Notes: a model not told the origin generated them from the letters alone. A DNA stretch of 64,000 nt from Bacillota bacterium (GCA_023410575.1 JAEYPP010000016.1:124001-188000); one strand, 5' to 3'; shown: positions 44,189 to 53,965, counted from the stretch's first letter. Program-made: numbers and translations.

Positions 44189-45457
44189 ATGCAAAATCTC
44201 AAGAATTCAATTTACAATCGAGGAAATGAATACTTTATCCAGGAACAAAATGTAAAGACGTTGTGTGAAACCTATGAAACACCTTTTTATGTATATGATG
44301 CAAACTATGTTTTGCATAAATATGAACTATTAAAGAAGTATTTACGTTGGGATAAGTTAAAAATTTACTATGCGATGAAAGCAAATTATAATCCACATCT
44401 TCTTAGAATTATGAGAGATAATGGGTTTTATTTAGATACCGTAAGTCCAACAGAAGTAATACTTGCGTTAAAGCTCGGATTTGACAAGGAACATATTATG
44501 TTTACTGCAAATAATATGACAGACTCTGATATGGAACTTATCAAAGAGCAAGGGGTTCTGCTTAATATAGACTCTTTGTCGCGATTGGAAAGTTATGCAA
44601 AACAATATGTTGGTTCTGGCATTGCATTGAGAATAAATCCGAATGTAATTGCCGGAGAGAATGAGAAGGTTCAAACTGGCGGAGACCTATGTAAATTTGG
44701 AATTTTACTACAAGATATACCAAAAGTATTAGAAATTACAAAAAAGTATGGAATTCGAATTCTCGGGTTGCATGAACATACTGGTAGTGGCATTTCAGAT
44801 TTATCAAAAGTATTTGAGAGTATGAATAATTTGCTTGAAATCGTAAATCCAATTGATTTTCCTGATTTAAAGTTTATTGATTTTGGTGGCGGTTTTAAGG
44901 TTGTTTATCATCCAGAGGAAAAAGCAGTTGATTATGAAGAATTTGGTACTATGACAGGTCAATTATTTCAAAAGTTTTGTAAGACTTATGGGAAAGAATT
45001 GGAGATGTATTTTGAACCTGGTAAATTCATTGTTGCGGATGCAGGATGTTTTGTTGTTCAGGTCAATACAGTAAAAAATAATAATGGACGACTTATCGTA
45101 GGAACGAATTCCGGTTTCCCTCACTTGATACGACCTGTTTTTTACGGAGCCTATCATCATATCATCAATGTGAGTAATCCCAGCGGTAAGATTTTAAAAT
45201 ATGATATTTATGGGAATACATGTGAATCAGGTGATTGTTTTGCAAGTGAAAGAGAACTCCCTGAAATAAGGATCGGAGATTATTTAGTAATACAAAATGC
45301 AGGAGCTTATTGTCGATCCATGGCATCTGAATATAATCTTAGACCTCTCCCCTCAGAGTATCTTATATATAACAATGAGGTTATTACTTCAAAAGAAAAA
45401 CTCACTTATGTTGAATTAGCAGATCGTTTATTAGGAGACTATGGGATAATAAGTTAA
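44189..45457 (+). CDS. lysA: Diaminopimelate decarboxylase
   Basis: A 422-aa PLP enzyme of the alanine-racemase/ornithine-decarboxylase fold that makes lysine from meso-diaminopimelate. The PLP lysine is K64 in YYAMKAN. HEHTGSG lies near residue 194, DFGGGF near residue 230 and FEPGKFIVADAG near residue 275. A NTCESGDCFASE block near residue 346 and NAGAYCRSM near residue 372 carry the catalytic Cys and substrate contacts. ATG 44189 follows GAAAGGG. It is separate from dapA-dapB and no lysine riboswitch is visible upstream. Confidence 0.95.
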   Translation: MQNLKNSIYNRGNEYFIQEQNVKTLCETYETPFYVYDANYVLHKYELLKKYLRWDKLKIYYAMKANYNPHLLRIMRDNGFYLDTVSPTEVILALKLGFDKEHIMFTANNMTDSDMELIKEQGVLLNIDSLSRLESYAKQYVGSGIALRINPNVIAGENEKVQTGGDLCKFGILLQDIPKVLEITKKYGIRILGLHEHTGSGISDLSKVFESMNNLLEIVNPIDFPDLKFIDFGGGFKVVYHPEEKAVDYEEFGTMTGQLFQKFCKTYGKELEMYFEPGKFIVADAGCFVVQVNTVKNNNGRLIVGTNSGFPHLIRPVFYGAYHHIINVSNPSGKILKYDIYGNTCESGDCFASERELPEIRIGDYLVIQNAGAYCRSMASEYNLRPLPSEYLIYNNEVITSKEKLTYVELADRLLGDYGIIS

Positions 45458-45569
45458 CATTTGTTGTAAAATTTGAAAGATATTCTTAAGAAACGTGACT
45501 AGCAATTGTCACAATCATTGTCTATAATACAAATATCGCAATTGAACAATCATAAAGAAAGGTAATCTA

Positions 45570-46739
45570 ATGGGAGAAGATAAAAATAATAGACAATATG
45601 ATGAGCGTGAATTACGCGCGATGTTAAGTGAGCAAATCAGAGAAATAGGTGATTCTGAGTCAGAGCAGGAGAATTACCAGGGAGATGGAAGAAGATCTGC
45701 TAGAAAAGAAACTGCTGCAACAAAAACAAAAAAGAAAAAGCATACAGGCTTAAAAGTATTTGCATGTATTATTATTTTATTCGCTATTGTCATTGGCTTT
45801 TTAATAGGAACGAAACCCGGACGTAAAGCAATTTATGCAGTTGCTAGTAACTATATTTTTAAAGAGGTAGTTCGAGACGAAGATGCCACTTCCTTTATGA
45901 ATGAACATAATGAGAAAGAGCCAGTTGGTAAGAAAGAAGAAGGAATAAAGAATTATTTATTGTTTGGTCTAGAAGAAATCAATGGTGGTAGCCGTTCAGA
46001 TACCATGATGATTGCTTCTGTTAATATGAATAATGGAACAATCAAATTAATCTCATTAATGAGAGATTCTTATGTTAATGTGCCTGGATGGAAATCTACT
46101 AAGTTGAATGCAGCATATGGGCATGGTGGAGTTAAGTTATTAATTGATACAATTGAAACGAATTATCGTATTCATATTGATGGATATGCATCTGTTAATT
46201 TTGAATCATTTGAGAAGATTGTAGATAGTATTGATGGAGTTAAAATTAAGCTTGGGGCAAAAGAAGCTAATTATTTAAATAAGACAAATTACATTTCAAA
46301 TCCAAAATATCGTAATGTTGTTGAAGGTGAAAACTTAATGAATGGTAATCAGTTATTAGGTTATTGCCGGGTGAGAAAGGTCGCTACTTTAGGTGGTGCA
46401 AACAATGATTATGGAAGAACAGTTCGTCAGAGGAGAGCAATGAGTGCAATTTTTGAAAAGTTTAAGTCACTTAATATTTTTCAAATGTTTACTACTGCGA
46501 ATGACTGTATGGGATATGTTACAACGAGTCTAACGTCAGATCAGATTCGCGAGATTATTGAAGTTGTTGTTGAAAATAAGATTACAACAGTTGAAGAATT
46601 TCGTCTACCTGTGGACGGTATGTTTGATGATCCAAAATCTTATAATGGGACATCTTATCCATTGGTATATGATTGGGATAAGAACATTGCAGAACTCTAC
46701 AAGTTTATCTATGAAGATGGAACTTCGTTAGAGGAATAG
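45570..46739 (+). CDS. LytR-CpsA-Psr (LCP) family cell-wall glycopolymer ligase
   Basis: A 389-aa protein with a charged cytoplasmic N-terminus (about 1-62), one membrane helix (about 64-84) and an external LCP domain (about 125-360). LCP signatures: SRSDTMMIASVN with the polyprenyl-phosphate-binding arginine and aspartate near residue 140, LMRDSYVNVPGW near residue 165, and DYGRTVRQRRAM near residue 287. LCP enzymes attach teichoic acids or other glycans to peptidoglycan. ATG 45570 has AAAGG 7 nt upstream. It is followed by a bidirectional terminator. Confidence 0.93.
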   Translation: MGEDKNNRQYDERELRAMLSEQIREIGDSESEQENYQGDGRRSARKETAATKTKKKKHTGLKVFACIIILFAIVIGFLIGTKPGRKAIYAVASNYIFKEVVRDEDATSFMNEHNEKEPVGKKEEGIKNYLLFGLEEINGGSRSDTMMIASVNMNNGTIKLISLMRDSYVNVPGWKSTKLNAAYGHGGVKLLIDTIETNYRIHIDGYASVNFESFEKIVDSIDGVKIKLGAKEANYLNKTNYISNPKYRNVVEGENLMNGNQLLGYCRVRKVATLGGANNDYGRTVRQRRAMSAIFEKFKSLNIFQMFTTANDCMGYVTTSLTSDQIREIIEVVVENKITTVEEFRLPVDGMFDDPKSYNGTSYPLVYDWDKNIAELYKFIYEDGTSLEE

Positions 46740-46782
46740 CTTAATGTACCATTATAAATTGTGAGAGTTACTCGGTAATGAT

Positions 46783-46833
46783 AAAATCCTCCTTAAGTAG
46801 AATGAATAGCTAAAACTACTTAAGGAGGATTTT
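46783..46833. terminator. Bidirectional terminator, perfect 18-bp stem
   Basis: AAAATCCTCCTTAAGTAG pairs without mismatch with CTACTTAAGGAGGATTTT around a 15-nt loop. It separates the LCP gene from the convergent hemerythrin gene. Confidence 0.93.
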
Positions 46834-46848
46834 AATATTCGATAACTT

Positions 46849-47241
46849 CTAGTGGCCGATTAGTATATCTTTTTCAAGGATATGCTCGATTAACCAATTG
46901 TTTAAAAACTCGAGAATATCGAAAATAACCTGTGCTTGATTTTCATCTACGTATTCAGGTTTCATCTCTTCTAATTTTTTAATAAAATTATGATGATCCA
47001 CTTTCTGGCTAAACATTCTTTTATAATGGATAGATTCCATATATGCTTCTTCATCAGCGAAATGATATTGGGTATAGTTTTTTAGTTCACCTAACAAATT
47101 TAATATGTAGTCATATTTATCAGGTGTAAATTCATTTATCATTAGTTCGTATGTTTCATTCGCAATCTCAAAGAGTCTTGCATGTTGTGTATCAATAAAT
47201 TCAGTTCCAGTTAAAAACTCGGGTTTCATCTCGTATTTCAT
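46849..47241 (-). CDS. Bacteriohemerythrin with one altered iron-ligand position
   Basis: A 130-aa four-helix di-iron O2-binding protein. Ligand residues in place are H20 (DTQHARL), H60 and E64 (HFADE), H83 (DHHNF), H120 and D125 (EHILEKD). The first histidine of the helix-C pair, expected four residues before H83, is Q79 (codon CAG), in FSQKVDH. Six of seven canonical ligands therefore remain. In-frame ATG at 47253 is rejected; the ATG at 47241 has GGAGGT upstream. It is monocistronic and may serve in oxygen sensing, storage or detoxification in an anaerobe. Confidence 0.88.
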   Translation of the reverse strand: MKYEMKPEFLTGTEFIDTQHARLFEIANETYELMINEFTPDKYDYILNLLGELKNYTQYHFADEEAYMESIHYKRMFSQKVDHHNFIKKLEEMKPEYVDENQAQVIFDILEFLNNWLIEHILEKDILIGH

Positions 47242-47539
47242 AGGCACCTCCATAAAATATTTGTAATTGTATTATAATATATTTTCAAAGAAAATGCATC
47301 CTTTTGAAAAGAAAAGTTGCATAAAATTGGTTTTTTTAGAAAACAATGCAATATTTTTGCATTTTATATGAAAAAAATAATCAAATAGTATGCAAAATCA
47401 TAACAGAACTTCACGAATCGTGAATTTTAGTCATAGACATTCCTTTTTATCTATAGTAAAATAGGGTAATCCATATTCTTGGAGATGGTTAGAAATAAAG
47501 TATCAGACGACGGAGAAAAATTGAAAGTGAGGACTTTGA

Positions 47540-47941
47540 ATGAAGAATGAATTATACGAGCTCTATAAACAATGTTTTCCGACATCACAATTGAGTAAAG
47601 AAATGTTTCTAAAAGCAGTTGATTATGATAACAGTAATGTCATACTTGCGCAAGAGCATTGCCGTATCGTTGGTGTTTCAATTGTGGACAAGAATGTGAT
47701 ACGTTTTATGTGTGTAGCGCCTCAGATGCAGAACAGAGGTTTTGGTAAGGAATTATTAAAGCGATCAGAGGGTGCAATATTGAATGATGGATATGAGGAT
47801 GCTATCCTCTGTAAATTAAGTGACGTATTAGATCATAGTAACATAGATGAAGTAATTGGTGCACAGTTTTTTGTGAAATATGGTTATGAAAGACAAACAG
47901 ACGATTTGTTTATATGGAGATCAAAAAAACTAGTAGATTAA
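47540..47941 (+). CDS. GNAT family N-acetyltransferase
   Basis: A 133-aa acetyltransferase. The acetyl-CoA-binding motif A, CVAPQMQNRGFGKELLKRSE, lies at about residues 61-80, and a second C-terminal strand-helix ends with FFVKYGYERQTDDLFIWR. Substrate unknown. The start is ATG 47540, preceded by GAAAGTGAGGA. The 298-nt gap upstream (47242-47539) is AT-rich with no recognised element beyond the expected promoters. A long terminator hairpin follows at 47955. Confidence 0.82.
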   Translation: MKNELYELYKQCFPTSQLSKEMFLKAVDYDNSNVILAQEHCRIVGVSIVDKNVIRFMCVAPQMQNRGFGKELLKRSEGAILNDGYEDAILCKLSDVLDHSNIDEVIGAQFFVKYGYERQTDDLFIWRSKKLVD

Positions 47942-47954
47942 TATGAATACATAT

Positions 47955-48035
47955 ATGATGGTAAATTTTCATTGTTAAAGTCCATAAATTTGTGTGGATT
48001 AATTAGGAACAATGAAAATTAACCATCATTTTTTT
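47955..48035 (+). terminator. Long hairpin terminator after the GNAT gene
   Basis: ATGATGGTAAATTTTCATTGTT pairs with AACAATGAAAATTAACCATCAT, nearly 22 bp with one offset, followed by TTTTTT. An inner TCCAT/GTGGA helix caps it. Confidence 0.85.
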
Positions 48036-48109
48036 GGGTAAATTATGATAGTATGAGAATAATGTTTTTGCTTAATATAATAACAATAAATTAAAAATTG
48101 CATAAGATA

Positions 48110-48162
48110 TTGACTAATATATAAATTGTTGTATAATGAACATATGAACAATTACTCATATG
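48110..48162 (+). promoter_or_regulatory. Promoter and operator of the metal-efflux operon
   Basis: TTGACT and TATAAT are 16 nt apart. Immediately downstream lies CATATGA-N8-TCATATG (48141-48162), an inverted repeat like those bound by ArsR/SmtB/CadC repressors. Metal-free regulator would block transcription here. Confidence 0.72.
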
Positions 48163-48178
48163 AAGGGATGTGCATGTA

Positions 48179-48535
48179 ATGGAGAGTAAGAATGAATGCT
48201 GTGAAGGTATAGAAGTTCATGAGAACATCGTGATTGATATAAAGGATAAGTTGCCTAAGGAAGAGATGCTTTATGATCTAGCAGAGCTATTTAAGGTATT
48301 TGGAGATTCAACTAGAATTAAAATTTTGTATGTTTTACTTGAATCTGAAATGTGTGTTTGCGATATTGCTGCTTTACTTAATATGACACAATCAGCAATT
48401 TCACATCAACTTCGTGTGTTAAAGCAATCACAACTTGTTAAGTTTCGCCGTGAAGGAAAGGCTATATTTTACTCCTTAGCAGATGATCATGTGGTAACAA
48501 TTCTAAACCAAGGAATGGATCATGTTAGTGAATAA
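48179..48535 (+). CDS. ArsR/SmtB family metal-responsive repressor (CadC-like)
   Basis: A 118-aa winged-helix repressor. The metal-binding ELCVCD-type motif is present as EMCVCDIA near residue 57 in the alpha-3 helix, followed by the DNA-recognition stretch MTQSAISHQLRVLKQSQLV. An N-terminal ECCEG may add ligands, as in CadC. The C-terminal helix ends with DDHVVTILNQGMDHV, carrying residues typical of the alpha-5 metal site. It presumably senses Cd/Pb/Zn and represses the operon. ATG 48179 was chosen over GTG 48170, which lies within the ribosome site. Confidence 0.9.
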   Translation: MESKNECCEGIEVHENIVIDIKDKLPKEEMLYDLAELFKVFGDSTRIKILYVLLESEMCVCDIAALLNMTQSAISHQLRVLKQSQLVKFRREGKAIFYSLADDHVVTILNQGMDHVSE

Positions 48536-48562
48536 ATAGTAATGATAATGGAGGATGATAAG

Positions 48563-48781
48563 ATGAAAAAGACATTTAAGTTAGAAGAGCTAGAGTGTGC
48601 TAATTGTGCAGCAAAGATGGAGGATGGGATTAATAAGATAGAAGGAGTAATAAAGGCAACCGTTAGTTTTATGGCGCAGAAATTAACTCTTGAGGCAGAG
48701 GATGATAAGTTTGATGCAATTGTAAAGGAAGTAGCTAAGTATATAAAGAAAATAGAGCCAGATTGTAAGCTAATTTATTGA
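48563..48781 (+). CDS. Stand-alone heavy-metal-associated (HMA) domain protein
   Basis: A 72-aa ferredoxin-like metal-binding protein. Its CxxC motif is CANC near residues 11-14 (LEELECANCAAKMEDGIN), and its length is that of one HMA domain. It probably passes metal to the P-type ATPase encoded 18 nt downstream, which has no HMA domain of its own. ATG 48563 has GGAGG 8 nt upstream; an ATG at 48542 precedes that site and was rejected. Confidence 0.9.
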   Translation: MKKTFKLEELECANCAAKMEDGINKIEGVIKATVSFMAQKLTLEAEDDKFDAIVKEVAKYIKKIEPDCKLIY

Positions 48782-48799
48782 TTTAGGTAGGTGAAGAAA

Positions 48800-50692
48800 A
48801 TGACACGAAAACAAAAAAAGACCTTAACTAGAATATTTATTGGTGCTATTACTTTTTTATTAGCTATCATAGTTGTCAATTTTGAGATAATACGAAAGGT
48901 GTACCAGATGCCTGGTGAGATTTTAGTTTATCTTATACCATACCTTGTGATTGGTGGGGACGTATTACTACGTGCTATAAAGAATATAGCGAAAGGCCAA
49001 GTATTTGATGAAAACTTCCTTATGAGTATCGCCACGATAGGTGCATATGGAATAGGAGAATATAAAGAAGCTGTGGCAGTTATGCTTTTTTACCAGATTG
49101 GTGAGTTATTTCAAAGCTATGCTGTTCATAAGTCAAGAAAATCAATTACTGAATTAATGGATATTCGACCTGACTATGCAAATCTAGTAATCAACGATGA
49201 ATTAAGGATAGTTGATCCTAATGAGGTTAAGATCGGTGATACGATTGTTGTGAAAGTTGGGGAACGAATTCCTTTGGATGGAGTAGTACTAAAAGGAAGC
49301 TCTTTCATTGATACATCAGCATTAACAGGAGAATCTGTTCCAAGAAAAGTAGAGGAAGGAAGCCTAGTTATCAGTGGTTGTATTAATAAAGAAGGTGTTC
49401 TTAATATCTGTGTTAAAAAAGAATTTGGTGAATCTACAGTATCAAAAATACTAGACTTAGTGGAGAATGCAAGTACAAAAAAGGCAAAGACAGAGAATTT
49501 TATTACTCGTTTTGCTCGTTATTACACGCCAATTGTTGTAGTAGGTGCTATACTATTAGCTTTGATTCCTTCCGTATTCTTTGGCTTAGAGTTCAGTACT
49601 TGGTTAGAACGAGCATTAATATTTTTAGTTATTTCATGTCCTTGTGCACTAGTGATTTCTGTTCCATTAAGCTTCTTTGGAGGAATTGGTGGAGCATCAA
49701 AATGTGGAATTTTAGTTAAAGGCAGTAACTACTTAGAGGCACTTGCAAGGGTTAATACGATTGTTTTTGACAAAACAGGTACATTAACAAAGGGGACATT
49801 TACAGTTACTAAGGTTCATCCAGCTAATGGTGTATTAGAAGAAGAATTATTGCAGTTTGCAGCATTAGCGGAGGGTTTTAGTAATCATCCGATTTCACAT
49901 TCTTTAAGGCAAGCAGTCAATCAAGAACTAGATATGACAAGAACAAAGAATGCTAGCGAAATAGCGGGACTTGGAGTGAAAGCTTATGTTGATGGAGACG
50001 AAATACTTGCTGGTAACGACAAGTTGATGCTATCTAACAATATTCAATATCAAAAAATTGATAGTATTGGGACAATTGTCTATGTCGCAAGAGAAAGAGA
50101 ATATATTGGAGCGATTGTCATATCAGACGAATTGAAGGCTGATGCTAATATTGCAATACATGAAATAAAAAAGAATGGAATTCAAAAAATTGTAATGTTG
50201 ACTGGAGATGTGTTAAGTGCAAGCGAGAGAATAGCAAAGGAACTTAAGATTGATAATTACTATGCTGAACTATTACCACAGGATAAGGTTACAAAAGTCG
50301 AAGAATTATTAGAAGAACAACAACCAGGAATGAATTTGGCTTTCGTCGGAGATGGTATTAATGATGCTCCAGTTTTGTCTCGGGTTGATGTAGGAATTGC
50401 TATGGGAGCAATGGGGTCTGATGCAGCAATTGAAGCTGCAGATGTTGTTCTTATGGATGATTCACCGTTAAAGATAGCAATTGCAATAAAAATATCTCGA
50501 AAGACACTTCGTATTGTAAAGCAAAATATTATTTTTGCTTTAGGTGTTAAAGTATTCTTCCTTCTTCTAGGTGCATTTGGTCAAACATCCATGTGGGATG
50601 CAGTATTTGCAGATGTCGGTGTATCCGTTCTTGCCATACTAAATTCGACACGTGCACTATCCATTAGAGAATTTAACAATTTATTAAGATGA
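48800..50692 (+). CDS. Heavy-metal-translocating P1B-type ATPase (CadA/ZntA type)
   Basis: A 630-aa export pump, probably for Cd, Zn or Pb. The actuator TGES is at 176-179, the transmembrane metal site CPC at 280-282 and the phosphorylated aspartate at D324 in DKTGTLT. The HP locus (SNHP, 361-364), MLTGD, and GDGINDAP hinge motifs follow. Two N-terminal membrane helices precede the core but no HMA domain is fused, which is supplied by the preceding gene. The start is ATG 48800, 7 nt after GGTAGG; the GTG at 48791 is too close to that site. Confidence 0.93.
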   Translation: MTRKQKKTLTRIFIGAITFLLAIIVVNFEIIRKVYQMPGEILVYLIPYLVIGGDVLLRAIKNIAKGQVFDENFLMSIATIGAYGIGEYKEAVAVMLFYQIGELFQSYAVHKSRKSITELMDIRPDYANLVINDELRIVDPNEVKIGDTIVVKVGERIPLDGVVLKGSSFIDTSALTGESVPRKVEEGSLVISGCINKEGVLNICVKKEFGESTVSKILDLVENASTKKAKTENFITRFARYYTPIVVVGAILLALIPSVFFGLEFSTWLERALIFLVISCPCALVISVPLSFFGGIGGASKCGILVKGSNYLEALARVNTIVFDKTGTLTKGTFTVTKVHPANGVLEEELLQFAALAEGFSNHPISHSLRQAVNQELDMTRTKNASEIAGLGVKAYVDGDEILAGNDKLMLSNNIQYQKIDSIGTIVYVAREREYIGAIVISDELKADANIAIHEIKKNGIQKIVMLTGDVLSASERIAKELKIDNYYAELLPQDKVTKVEELLEEQQPGMNLAFVGDGINDAPVLSRVDVGIAMGAMGSDAAIEAADVVLMDDSPLKIAIAIKISRKTLRIVKQNIIFALGVKVFFLLLGAFGQTSMWDAVFADVGVSVLAILNSTRALSIREFNNLLR

Positions 50693-50824
50693 AATGATAA
50701 ATTTACTTGCATTGATTCTTTATATTTATTGATTGTGTGATATGATTAATGTAAAATGTATAGTAAAAAAGCAAAACACATGAATAATGTTGTTACTTGC
50801 CGATATAAAGAAAGAAGGAATATA

Positions 50825-51694
50825 ATGAAAATCGGTAGAAATGATTTATGTTGGTGTAATAGTGGAAAGAAATATAAAAGCTGTCATATGGAATTTGATC
50901 AAGAAATAGAAGAATATGCAAGAGCTGGAGCAATGGTACCAACAAGGGATATGATAAAAAATGAAGCTGCAATAGAAGGGATGAGAAAAGCAGGAAAAGC
51001 AAACACAATGGTACTTGATTATGTGGAGCCTTTTGTAAAAGAGGGGATATCTACAGAAGAACTGAATGTTATTGTGGATGAATATACACGAAAAATTGGT
51101 GGGATACCTGCAACTTTAGGGTATGAGGGCTATCCTAAAAGTGTTTGTACCTCGATTAATGAAGTAGTTTGCCATGGTATTCCTGATCCAAAACGAATTC
51201 TTAAGTCAGGGGATATCATTAATATTGATGCAACCACTATTGTTGATGGTTTCTATGGAGATGCATCAAGAATGTACTGTATTGGTGATGTAGCAAAAGA
51301 GCATAAAAAGCTTGTTGAAGTAACGAAAGAGTGTCTTGAACTAGGGTTAGCGCAAGTAAAACCATGGGCATTTCTTGGTAATGTTGGTTTTGTGATTAAT
51401 CAGCATGCGAAAAAATGTGGATATAGTGTTGTCCGTGAAATCGGAGGTCATGGTATTGGAACAGAATTTCATGAAGAACCATGGGTGAGTCATATTGGTC
51501 AGATGAATACTGACTATCTTCTAGTTCCAGGAATGGTATTTACAATTGAACCAATGATTAACCTTGGTAAAGCTTCTGTTATAGAAGACGCTACTGATGG
51601 ATGGACAATTCGCACTTTGGATGGTAAACCAAGTGCACAATGGGAGTACACGGTTTTGGTGACAGAAACAGGATATGAGATTTTGTCACACTAA
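50825..51694 (+). CDS. map: Methionine aminopeptidase with N-terminal SEC-C zinc motif
   Basis: A 289-aa type I methionine aminopeptidase that removes initiator Met. An N-terminal SEC-C motif uses C9, C11, C20 and H21, a ribosome-associated or partner-binding zinc knuckle found in a clostridial subgroup. The pita-bread catalytic domain shows IDATTIVDGFYGDAS (two metal aspartates), GGHGIGTEFHEEPWV (metal His), FTIEPMI (Glu) and QWEYTVLVT (Glu). Start ATG 50825 follows GAAGGA; the longer frame from 50756 has no ribosome site. It is 23 nt before the clostripain-like gene start region. Confidence 0.93.
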   Translation: MKIGRNDLCWCNSGKKYKSCHMEFDQEIEEYARAGAMVPTRDMIKNEAAIEGMRKAGKANTMVLDYVEPFVKEGISTEELNVIVDEYTRKIGGIPATLGYEGYPKSVCTSINEVVCHGIPDPKRILKSGDIINIDATTIVDGFYGDASRMYCIGDVAKEHKKLVEVTKECLELGLAQVKPWAFLGNVGFVINQHAKKCGYSVVREIGGHGIGTEFHEEPWVSHIGQMNTDYLLVPGMVFTIEPMINLGKASVIEDATDGWTIRTLDGKPSAQWEYTVLVTETGYEILSH

Positions 51695-51715
51695 TATAAA
51701 ATGAGGGGGGAAGAT

Positions 51716-53947
51716 ATGAAAGAGAGAAAACGTGTTATAGCTATTATGTTATGCATGGTATGTTTTATTAATCTATTGGCAGGTTGTTCAAGACAGAATA
51801 AGGAGCAAAAAGGAAATCTAGAGAGTATAACTAGTGGGATTCCATTATCACCTACATTGGAACCAACACAAATTCCATCTCCTACCATAGAGCCAACTGC
51901 GATGCCAGCTAATTTAGGGGGAGCTGGTATCGTAATTGATCGAGATAAGCATGAAGAGGAAAACACAAGTAAGGTTAAAGATTCCTGGACAATTCTTATA
52001 TACCTTTGTGGTACTGACTTAGAAAGTTATGGTGCAGGTTATGCCACTGGTAACTTACAAGAATTGTTTGATGTTACATATAATGATAATGTTAAGATTA
52101 TCATACAAACGGGTGGCACAGTCAACTGGCAGCAACCAGGTATTAAGGCAGACCGTTTGGAACGATTTATAGTAGAAGATGGTGGACTAAAAAAGGTTGG
52201 AGAAGCAAAGCTTGCCAGTATGGGAGATGAAAATACCTTATATGAATTTTTATCTTGGGGAGTTCATGCATATCCAGCGGACCGCACTGGTGTTATTTTA
52301 TGGGATCATGGAAGTGGTAGTATCGGTGGAGTTGTTTACGATGAACTTTTTGATTATGATTATTTATCGCTTTTAGAGATGGATGATGCCTTTCGCAGAG
52401 TTTATTACGAGATGGACTGTGACTTTGAGTTTATAGGCTTTGATGCTTGCTTAATGGCAACAATTGAAATTGCTAATATTGCCGCATCTTATGCAAAATA
52501 TATGATTGCTTCTCAAGAATATGAAGGTGGAGCTGGTTGGGATTACAATGCACTAGCACAGTATCTGGTAGATATGCCAACAGCAAATGGTATGCAAGTT
52601 GGGACTGTAATTTGTGATTCTTTTGCAAAGAAGAGTAATCGGGAATATGAAGACACGACATATACATTATCAGTTATAGATTTAGATAAGATTGATAAAT
52701 TATTATATGCTTTTGATGCAGTTGCAAGGAAGATGTCAGAGTCAACAAATCAACCAACTATTGTGTCAGAACTGGCAAAAGGTGCTTATGCATCGGACCG
52801 TTTTGGTGCTTTTTCGGAATACGAGGGTTATTCGAACTTAATTGACTTAGGTTTATATACTTTAAATGTATCACAAACAGTAGGTGGGGCTGCTGCAAAT
52901 GCAATTACCTTTGCACTAAAAGAAGCAGTTGTATATAAAGTATGTGGAGAAGACCATAAAGAGGCAACGGGTTTGTCAGTATATTATCCACTTTTACCAG
53001 AATACGAAGGATTGTCTACAATTTCTGGTATTTGTGTGAGTCCATATTATCTTATTTATATTGATGCGATTACCTATGGTTCAACTGGAGAAAATATTGC
53101 CCAATATAGCTCTGATTACTGGGATAATAATTATGGTGGTTATTATGGTGACTATTACGGTGATTACTCCTCTGAAAATGAAGATTGGTATACAAACTGG
53201 GATGAACATTGGGAAGCATATGATACAGAAGGTAATGATGATTTTAACTTTTCAGCAGAAGAGAGTACGATGATTCAATATGCAGTATCACCTCATATGA
53301 GTGATGATGGCTTCTATACATTAACAATTGATGAAAATTCACTTGATTACGTTCAAGGAGTATATTGCACTGTTTTCGCTGATATCGGAAATGGTGAACA
53401 GATATATCTTGGAATGGATAGCGATGTATCAGTTGATTGGAGTACGGGTGTGGTTGAAGATCTTTTCTATGGGTATTGGCCAACTTTACCGGATTATCAG
53501 CAACTTGAGTTAATCTTGGTTAATGAAACAGATGAATACAACCTTTATAGCATTCCAATCTTATTAAATGGTGAAGAAACAAATTTAAGAATTAAGTGGG
53601 TATGGGACGATCCTAGCGATAGCGAGAATAATTATGGAGAATATCAAGTGGTTGGAGCATGGGATGGAATTGATTTTGACACTGGTATGGCAGCAAAAGA
53701 TACGATTCCAATTGTAGCTGGTGATGTTATTACCCCGATTTATGTAAGTTACAATTCAGTTACAGAGGATACCAAGACCTCATATGGCTTTGAATACACT
53801 GTAACTGAAGATTTTCACATTAAGGCTAATAAATTGAGTGCTGGAGATTACTTTTATTGTTTTGAATTGGCTGATATTTTTGGTAATTCTCTTTATACAG
53901 ACTTCACAGTATTTACAATTGATGAAGCAGGAGAGATATATTACTAA
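51716..53947 (+). CDS. Clostripain-family (C11) cysteine peptidase, lipoprotein
   Basis: A 743-aa lipoprotein with lipobox LAGC (C24) and a Pro/Thr linker (about 42-65). The peptidase C11 domain (about 85-400) has catalytic H198 in WDHGSGS and catalytic C245 in GFDACLMA. A Tyr/Asp-rich stretch (GGYYGDYYGDYSSENEDWY, near residue 475) and a long C-terminal beta region (about 520-743) follow, likely for substrate or surface binding. C11 enzymes cleave after Arg. It is surface-bound. ATG 51716 has AGGGGGG upstream; the ATG at 51701 precedes that site. Confidence 0.88.
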   Translation: MKERKRVIAIMLCMVCFINLLAGCSRQNKEQKGNLESITSGIPLSPTLEPTQIPSPTIEPTAMPANLGGAGIVIDRDKHEEENTSKVKDSWTILIYLCGTDLESYGAGYATGNLQELFDVTYNDNVKIIIQTGGTVNWQQPGIKADRLERFIVEDGGLKKVGEAKLASMGDENTLYEFLSWGVHAYPADRTGVILWDHGSGSIGGVVYDELFDYDYLSLLEMDDAFRRVYYEMDCDFEFIGFDACLMATIEIANIAASYAKYMIASQEYEGGAGWDYNALAQYLVDMPTANGMQVGTVICDSFAKKSNREYEDTTYTLSVIDLDKIDKLLYAFDAVARKMSESTNQPTIVSELAKGAYASDRFGAFSEYEGYSNLIDLGLYTLNVSQTVGGAAANAITFALKEAVVYKVCGEDHKEATGLSVYYPLLPEYEGLSTISGICVSPYYLIYIDAITYGSTGENIAQYSSDYWDNNYGGYYGDYYGDYSSENEDWYTNWDEHWEAYDTEGNDDFNFSAEESTMIQYAVSPHMSDDGFYTLTIDENSLDYVQGVYCTVFADIGNGEQIYLGMDSDVSVDWSTGVVEDLFYGYWPTLPDYQQLELILVNETDEYNLYSIPILLNGEETNLRIKWVWDDPSDSENNYGEYQVVGAWDGIDFDTGMAAKDTIPIVAGDVITPIYVSYNSVTEDTKTSYGFEYTVTEDFHIKANKLSAGDYFYCFELADIFGNSLYTDFTVFTIDEAGEIYY

Positions 53948-53965
53948 TGAATTAGCGATTGCAAA

